A stretch of 64,000 bases of DNA. Origin: Galeopsis tetrahit (Eukaryota > Streptophyta > Magnoliopsida > Lamiales > Lamiaceae). This document shows positions 57,713-64,000 of this stretch, piece after piece. The DNA lies in contig OY776120.1 of the NCBI GenBank assembly GCA_963675135.1, forward strand, positions 20,984,001 through 21,048,000, read 5' to 3'. Numbering within the stretch: position 1 is the first letter of the stretch; the number at the start of each line of letters is the position of its first letter. The notes under the pieces are model-generated. The model saw only the letters and a list, made by a program, of their open reading frames with translations, had not been told where the DNA came from and made no database searches. A program made the position numbers and the translations under genes.

Positions 57713-57949
57713 AGATGCAGAATGAAGATGAAGGACAAGCTCAGAAGATAACATTTCTATCCTTAATCTTTAGTTCTATATTTTGTGTTCATTTCATATT
57801 TTGTTAGTATGTGTAATATGTGAAATATCTGATTTGATTGTGAATATGATATGAAATTCTGAATTGATGAACTGTTATGATTGACTACATACTTAACTAC
57901 TGATTTATTAACATTTAAGTAGTTTTGGCTTCATCAAAAAGGGGGAAAT
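57713..57949 (+). promoter_or_regulatory. R3 3' noncoding region with terminal polypurine tract
   Basis: AT-rich tail ending in GGCTTCATC (57927-57935) and AAAAAGGGGGAAATT, directly before the 3' LTR. Confidence 0.82.
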
Positions 57950-59646
57950 TGTTGGGATATGAATCCTATAAACAATGTTCTAGTTGATGAAAGTATGTTT
58001 TGATGGCCAAAAGCAACTTAAAGTTAGTGATATATGTGGTTCTAAGTCATCTTAACTAAGTCATCTGAATATAAGCTTACTAATCTGATGAGAAACTTAA
58101 ATTGAGATTACTGATCTTAATGCTAACTGAAATAAGTTTACTGATCTTATTTAGTAATACTAAGAATAAAATTACTGATCTTAACTGAGTCATATGAAAT
58201 AAGATTACTGATCTGAGTATGGAAACAGAGGATAATTTTTAGTGATCTTATGTATTTGGATCTGAGTTACTGATCTTGTATACTTACTGATCTTATATGC
58301 TTACAGATTTTATGTGTAAGTTACTGATCTTATATATTTACTGTTCTTGAATACTTACTGATCTTATATAAAAGTTATTGAACTTACATGAGTTACTGAT
58401 CTTATGAGTTACTGATCTTATTGTTTACTGATCTGATATATGAACTGTTAGGAACTAAGCTGATATTTTGTATTGTATAGACAGCTTATAGTATAGGACT
58501 TAGTTATACTCATCTGTATATAGTTCAGTTGATGTATAGATAGGTTTTATATTTGTAAAGTTGTATTTTATTGTATTCAGCAATGTAAAAGTTCAGAACA
58601 GTAGATTAGGAATAGATTAGGAGAAGATCAGAAGACTAAAGAAGACTAATGGAGACTCAGAAGGCTACTTCAGAATAAGAAGACTTCAAGAAGAGTTGAA
58701 GATAAGCTTAGAAGAAATCTGGAGAAGTTTTGAACAGTTTTTGGTTACTGTGCTGATTGAATCAGAAGAGTAAAAATCAGCAGAGTAAAATCCGAAGAGT
58801 AAAAATCAGAACAGTAAGTTACTGTGCTGATTTAGTGAAATTGAAGAATAAGTTTGGAAAGCTTATTTAAAGTGTAACTGAAGATTTATTGAAGATATGC
58901 TGACTTGGAAGTTGAAGGAAGTTACAAAGTCGGTTACAAGAAGAAGTTACAAAAACAGTTTAGAGTTAGTTGAGAGTTAGTTCACAAACTGCTAACTGTC
59001 ATACTAAGTTATATAAATACTGTATGATCTCCTACTGCTGAAGACTACTGAGCAATTACTGATCTTAGAGAATTCAAAGAGCAAGTCTACAAGGAAGAAC
59101 TCACAGAGTCAAAGGAGATTAAAGAAGAAGAAGAAGAGAAGAGCCACTAAATTGAAGAGAAGAATCAAAGGCTATTCAAAGAGAAGTTTTACTTTTCAAA
59201 GTTTAAGTTTGTATTTTGTAAAACAAGTGTGCTAGTTACTTGTAGAATTACTAGTAGATCGAAGATATACCTGGAGGTATAATCGAAAAGATCAAAGTCT
59301 TAATCTTGGGACTTTAAGCCACAAGAAACTCAAGAAGGAAGAGTTAATAAAACTTCACAACTGGAGTTGTGAGAGTGGATGTAGACATTTGTCGAACCAC
59401 TATAAAATTCTGTGTTCTTTACTTTACTGTTTGTTTGAATTGTTTAAACAAGGACATTAAGAATTAAAAAAGATAATGATCTAGATAAAAGTTGAGTATA
59501 AATTTGATTGGGCTCATTAGTAATCTGATTATTCCGCATTGTGTATTCTGATATATTGAAAGATTTTTGAAAAGTCTATTCACCCCTCCCCTCTAGACAT
59601 TTTCACTAGCTTACTCAATATTATTAACTCAACTTTGGGACCAACA
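57950..59646 (+). repeat. R3 3' LTR
   Basis: 1697 bp, TGTTGGGATATG to GGACCAACA. TATAAATA at 59012-59019, ACTGATCTTA array at 58075-58443, GTCGAACCACTATAAA near 59392-59407. Confidence 0.92.
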
Positions 59647-59651
59647 ATGAC

Positions 59652-62138
59652 TACTGGAAGCTAAGGATGGAAGCCATCTTCAGTTCCACTCACGACTTAA
59701 TGATCTCCGTCATCACTGAAGGTCCGATAGTGACCATGATTCCCAATACTGCTGCCCTTGACACAACTCAACCCGTGGGTACACTCGTCAAGAAACCAAG
59801 GTCAGAACTAACCTCAGAAGAAATGAGACAGAATAATTTGGATAGCTTGGCCAAGAATTACATCTTACACACTCTTCCTAACGAGTGTCTGGGAAAAGTG
59901 TTAAAATGTAAAACTGTCAAAGAAATGTGGGATCGCTTAGCTATCATTTGTGAAGGAACATCCCTAATCAAAGAAAGCAAGCTTTCCACTGCAGTCCAAA
60001 GATTTGAATCATTTCATATGAAAGCTGGCGAAACTATAGACCAGTTGGATACTCGTTTTACCAAAATCATGAATGACTTGGAAGTTCCTGGTAAATCTTA
60101 TACTCCACGTGAAATCAATCTTAGGATTCTCAAAAGCCTTGATAGTCGATGGAAAATGGTAAAAATGCTTGTTAAGAATACCCAAGATATAGATGTATGG
60201 ACAGCAGAAACCATGTTTCAAACTCTAAAGGCTCATGAGTTTGATTTAGACGAAGATGAACCCATAGTAAGTAGCGATAGAGAACATGTTGTATCCAAGA
60301 ACGTCGCTTTTAAGACTAGTTCGTCTAAGGTAGACAGGTTGAAGTCTAAGACTAGGTCTACTTCTGTGAAAGACGAGTTAGACACTGATCTTAGTTTGAA
60401 GGATCAGGTAAGCCTCATGGTTAGAAAGTTTGATAGGCTGAATAAACGTTTCGGAAGATATAAGAAGTTCTATAGAGAGCATAGAGGGTCTGCTTCTAAG
60501 AACTCGTCTGAGACTAGACGAGACCGAAACTCGTCCGAAAGGAGAGACGAAGTCTCGAAAGGTAACAGACAAGATAGAGAGTCTGATGGTAGGAAGATTA
60601 CTCGTTCTGATAGACGTGATAAACGAAGGAACAACTCTCCTATTAAAAAGGCTACTAATGATCACTTGTGCTATAACTGTGAAAAGCCAGGTCACTACAT
60701 ATATGAATGTCCAGACCTGAGTACTGATGATCGAGAAGAACGCAAAGCACGAAGGGAAAGAAGATACAACAGTGGTAAGAAGGTAATGATGGCCAATGAT
60801 GATTCTGAGTCTGACTCAGACGAGTTGCCATCATCCTCATCTAGCTACCCGTCTGAACCAGATCACGATGAAGCTTTTATTGTAGATGATGGTCTATGCT
60901 GCATGGCTAAAATCGACCAAGAGGTATCATCTGCTACTTCTTTTCAATCTTGTGATGAATTAGAATCTGATGAAAGTGATACTGCCAGTAGCAAAGTAGG
61001 GAGTAGCCTTCAGCACTCTACTAGTGCAGTTGAAGACGACCTCCTACTTGCCAACAAGGCAATCATTGAAGTCAGTGACGAAAACATCATTTTAAGACAA
61101 GAAATCATTGATCTTAAGGAAGCTCAGTCTAAAGTAGATCCTAATATAACAGTCCTAAATGAACGCTTGCAAGAAGAGTTGAGTCAACTCAAAGACAAGT
61201 GTGCATTGACAGACAAGTTGTATCAAGACCTACTTAAGACACATGCTACTGAGAAACATGATTTCAATGTTTTAAAAAGCAAGTGCAAAAAGCTTGAAGA
61301 ACGTAATAAGTTCTTAGAAACCGAGGTTGTCACTCTAGACCTTAAACTTACTGACCTGGTTAACTCTTCAAAGGTTAACCTTGAATTTTCAGATAGGTAT
61401 AGGGCTCCTGCTGACAAGACAGGCATAGGTGCTGAGACATCAAGCTCGTCTACTCTAGTTCCTAAGAACCCTACTATTTTCATCTCAAGCTCTTTGACTA
61501 ATGATAAAGGAAAAGAGCCAATGATATACGATATTGATACTCCATCTAAAGGTACTGTACCAAAACAAGCTCGAGTTAACATTCCAATTACCAAAGGAGG
61601 TAAAAAGAATGGTAACAACAAGCCTGTTCAACCTAGAACTAATCTTCTAAGGACCACTCATCGTAGACGATCCAACCAGGTCACATACGAGGATTGGTAT
61701 CCTGAGGAGACGAGTACTAGACAAGTACAGACTAGACGACAAGAGTCTAGACCTCCTTTCATAAGGCAGTCTCAACTCTACTCATCTAGACCTATACAGG
61801 AAGGTCCAAAATATCGTACACAAGCTGTTCTATATCCTCCACCTTTGTCATATGATATCGAAGGAGAAGAAAGACCTAAACATATCTATAAACCGTATGG
61901 ACCTAATGCATACAAACCCTACTCTGATTATCATAGACAAGTGCCTGCTCAAGTAGAGATTAAGTCAAAAGGCTATCTCCAAAGAGTAGACCCTAACTCG
62001 ACTGATAGGCCACATAAGGACAACAAGGTTTTATTTTGCAACAAATATGGTCGAAAGCTTAGAAGATCAAACTTGTTCAGGACTCCAATGTACATTTGGA
62101 TTCCATTGAACTCGACTAACCCCCCAGGACCCCAATAA
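59652..62138 (+). pseudogene. R2 gag, main part
   Basis: Continues the frame of 53966-54022 and stays open for about 829 codons to TAA 62136-62138. UBN2-type core (YWKLRMEAIFSS, CKTVKEMWDRLAIICEG, INLRILKSLDSRWK), basic RD/RS-rich region, CCHC knuckle at 60669-60710 (CYNCEKPGHYIYEC), acidic Ser/Asp stretch, coiled coil about 61020-61370, then a Tyr/Pro/Arg-rich tail (KPYGPNAYKPYSDYHRQ) and a degenerate second knuckle (LFCNKYGRKLRR). Only the stop at 54011 and the R3 insertion disable it, so this is the best preserved gag of the family here. Confidence 0.88.
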
Positions 62139-62158
62139 ACAAAGAGGGTACCTAAATT

Positions 62159-64000
62159 ATGAAATATCATCTAATGCAGGGTCGACTTGATCTATACAAG
62201 AAGGGTGGCTCAATAGGAGAAACTTGGTACATAGACAGTGGCTGTTCGCACCACATGACTGGTACCAAGACTCTCTTATCAAGCTACCATGAGCAAGAAG
62301 GACCAAAAGTAATATTTGGTGATAGCTCCACTGCTGTTACCAAAGGATTCGGCTACATTCGGAATGGAGACATAGAGATCCAAGATGTCTCATATGTTGA
62401 AGGCTTGAAATACAATTTACTCTCTGTTTCATAATTTTGTGATCGTGGATACAAGGTGCAGTTCAAGAGTCGCAAATGTGAAATCATTGACAAAAGGACT
62501 CATACCATACTACTCGTCGGCATAAGACAAGGAAGTGTGTACATAGTGAACTGGAATAGTTGTCCGAGGGACACCTGTCTACTTACTAAGAATCCTAAAG
62601 AACTTGGCTGGCTCTGGCATAGACGTCTCTGTCATCTAAACTTTAAGGTTCTTAATAAGATAGCCAGAGACTACCTTGTGGAAGGTATTCCCAATGAAGT
62701 CTACTACAAGTCGCATGTATGCACGTCCTGTCAAAAAGGTAAACAGGTAAAAGGTTCCTTTAAATCTATTCCATCCCTCTCAACAAGTAGAGTTCTTGAA
62801 CTTCTACATATGGACTTACATGGCCCAATAACTCCTCCAACTTTGAACGGTAGAAGGTACACACTTGTTGTGGTAGATGACTATTCTAAGTTCACTTGGG
62901 TAGTCTTCTTACACAAGAAGAGTGATACACAAACACTTTTGCCTGACCTGTTGAAGAAGTTACAGGTTGAGAAGAATCAGTCAATTGTCAAGATCCGTAG
63001 TAACAAGGGTACTAAATTCATTAACTGCTATATTAAAGAATTTTGTTCTAAGCGTGGCATCCAGCATCTTACTAGTGCAGCAAGGACACCACAACAAAAT
63101 GGAGTAGCAGAACGAAGGAACAGAACTCTTAAGGAGGCCTACAGGACCATGCTGACAGAGTATAATACGCCTCAGAAGTTTTGGGCAGAAGCCATCAATA
63201 CTGCATGCCACTCACAAAATAGAAGTGCTATCAATAAAGCACTAGGTAAGACGCCCTATGAGGTATGGAAAGGTAGAAAACCCAGAGTTTCATATTTTCA
63301 TATATTTGGTTGTAAGTGTTTCATCCATAACAATGGGAAAAGCAAGTTGAATGCATTTGATGCTAAAGCAGACGAGGGGATATTCTTAGGATACTCCTCG
63401 ACTAGCAAAGCATTTAGAGTGTTCAACTATTCAACCCTCTGTGTGGAAGAAACACCACATGTGGTTTTCGAAGAATCTCAACAGGACTCGTCTGCCAACA
63501 AGATCAGTGAGAAAGTTACTGAGCTAACTATCGAATCTGACAAAGACTTAGAGGTATATGAATCCGTTCAAGTATACAATCCATTCATGAAAGCCCTCGA
63601 AACTGATGACAAGGAAAGGGTAAGTGCTCAAGGTAAGTCTACTAAACTAGTAGACATGCCTGCTCTAGTTGACTCATCTACTCAAGGTAAAACTGTTGAT
63701 GATATAAATGATGTTGACATGCACGATGCTATAACCGATCTAGATGATGATACTATGCTTACAAAGACTAGAAAAACATGGAAATCTGCTGATGATACTG
63801 AAAATATCATTGGTGACTCTACTATTGGTGTAAAGACTAGACAACAACTCTTTGAGTCACAAGAACAACCTAGTCCATCTCTATTTTGCTGGTGTTGTTT
63901 CCTCTCATCTATCGAGCCCAAAACCATTAAAGAGGCTTTAGCTGATAGTAATTGGATCATCGCTATGCAAGACGAGTTGAATCAGTTTGTTCGAAATGAC
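62159..64000 (+). pseudogene. R2 pol, protease and integrase, running off the window
   Basis: Frame opens just after gag ([10 protein letters not shown] at 62174). Protease [12 protein letters not shown] is intact. TAA at 62432-62434 replaces a Gln codon of L4. The frame then stays open to 64000. Integrase zinc motif LWHRRLCH ... CTSCQKG is present, and HMDLHGP carries the first Asp. The second catalytic Asp is changed to Asn (63002-63004, AAC) and a nearby conserved Glu of the same motif to Lys (63014-63016), so the motif reads [20 protein letters not shown] keeps the catalytic Glu. The end of the window lies at the start of reverse transcriptase ([10 protein letters not shown]). Integrase would be inactive even if the stop were suppressed. 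Confidence 0.88.

Larger units (their letters stand above)
54023..59646 (+). mobile_element. R3: deletion derivative of the L1 family, LTR fragment, 3' ORF, 3' LTR
   Basis: 5.6 kb with intact outer ends and duplication. Everything from mid-5' LTR (after 54648) to the start of the 3' ORF is missing: rest of LTR, primer site, gag and pol. The remaining 626 bp of 5' LTR differ from the 3' LTR at one position by eye (54378 T, 58305 A), so insertion is recent. It cannot encode its own replication. Confidence 0.9.
54018..59651. repeat. Target site duplication of R3 (ATGAC, 54018-54022 and 59647-59651)
   Basis: ATGAC occurs directly before TGTTGGG (54023) and directly after CCAACA (59646). Deleting R3 plus one copy rejoins R2 gag in phase (...DYD | YWK...). 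Confidence 0.93.
52431..64000 (+). mobile_element. R2: Sirevirus-type element of the L2/L4 family, running off the window
   Basis: 5' LTR, primer site, gag (split by R3) and pol up to the start of reverse transcriptase, all in order. Very similar to L4 throughout. The right end is outside the window, so its duplication (expected to be GGTAT, 52426-52430) cannot be checked. Confidence 0.9.

Overview
The window reads as repeat-dense intergenic DNA of a flowering plant, probably a eudicot. Nearly all of it is LTR retrotransposons with plant-type features: a Met-initiator-tRNA primer site (TGGTATCAGAGC), Sirevirus-like Ty1/copia polyproteins with long gags and a large extra 3' ORF, and a Ty3/gypsy element of the Tat type with two RNase H domains. 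I saw no convincing host gene, tRNA or rRNA gene. Element names below are local to this report.

Left nest (1-35532), four levels deep. L1 (3' part only, 30264-35532) was entered by L2 (1-30263, its 5' end lies left of the window). L2 was entered in its RNase H region by L3 (795-23896), and L3 was entered by L4 (9977-22513, minus strand, with a perfect 5-bp target duplication GAACT). A solo-LTR-like insertion (31486-32728, duplication CAATG) also sits in the 3' ORF of L1. L2, L4 and R2 belong to one family (LTR about 1.3 kb, ending ACCTACA). L1 and R3 belong to a second family (LTR ending GGACCAACA). L3 and R1 are two further families.

Middle (35533-48002). AT-rich DNA with about 53-bp tandem repeats is followed by a spliced-looking plus-strand gene (37439-39543) with a putative gypsy-type transposase domain. 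Next comes a 33/46-bp minisatellite with a 158-bp higher-order period. Then a minus-strand Tat-type gag-pol (46891 to 41331) with its primer site and a candidate 5' LTR (46952-47635). The plus-strand gene and the minisatellite lie downstream of pol in the element's own orientation, which is the usual place for an antisense extra ORF and for tandem repeats in Tat elements.

Right nest (48003-64000). R1 (5' LTR and gag) is cut by R2 (5' LTR, gag, then pol running off the window). R2 is cut near the start of gag by R3 (54023-59646, duplication ATGAC). R3 is a deletion derivative that keeps only part of its 5' LTR, a 1001-codon 3' ORF and its 3' LTR.

Every gag-pol seen is broken by stops, frameshifts or deletions, mostly C:G to T:A transitions, so no copy looks autonomous. 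The most interesting signals are: a purine tract inside the 3' ORF that duplicates the terminal polypurine tract in four elements, the two tracts being flanked by inverted 9-mers; the shared three-block 3' ORF protein of unknown function; the antisense spliced gene; and two short patches that look like templated reverse-transcription errors.
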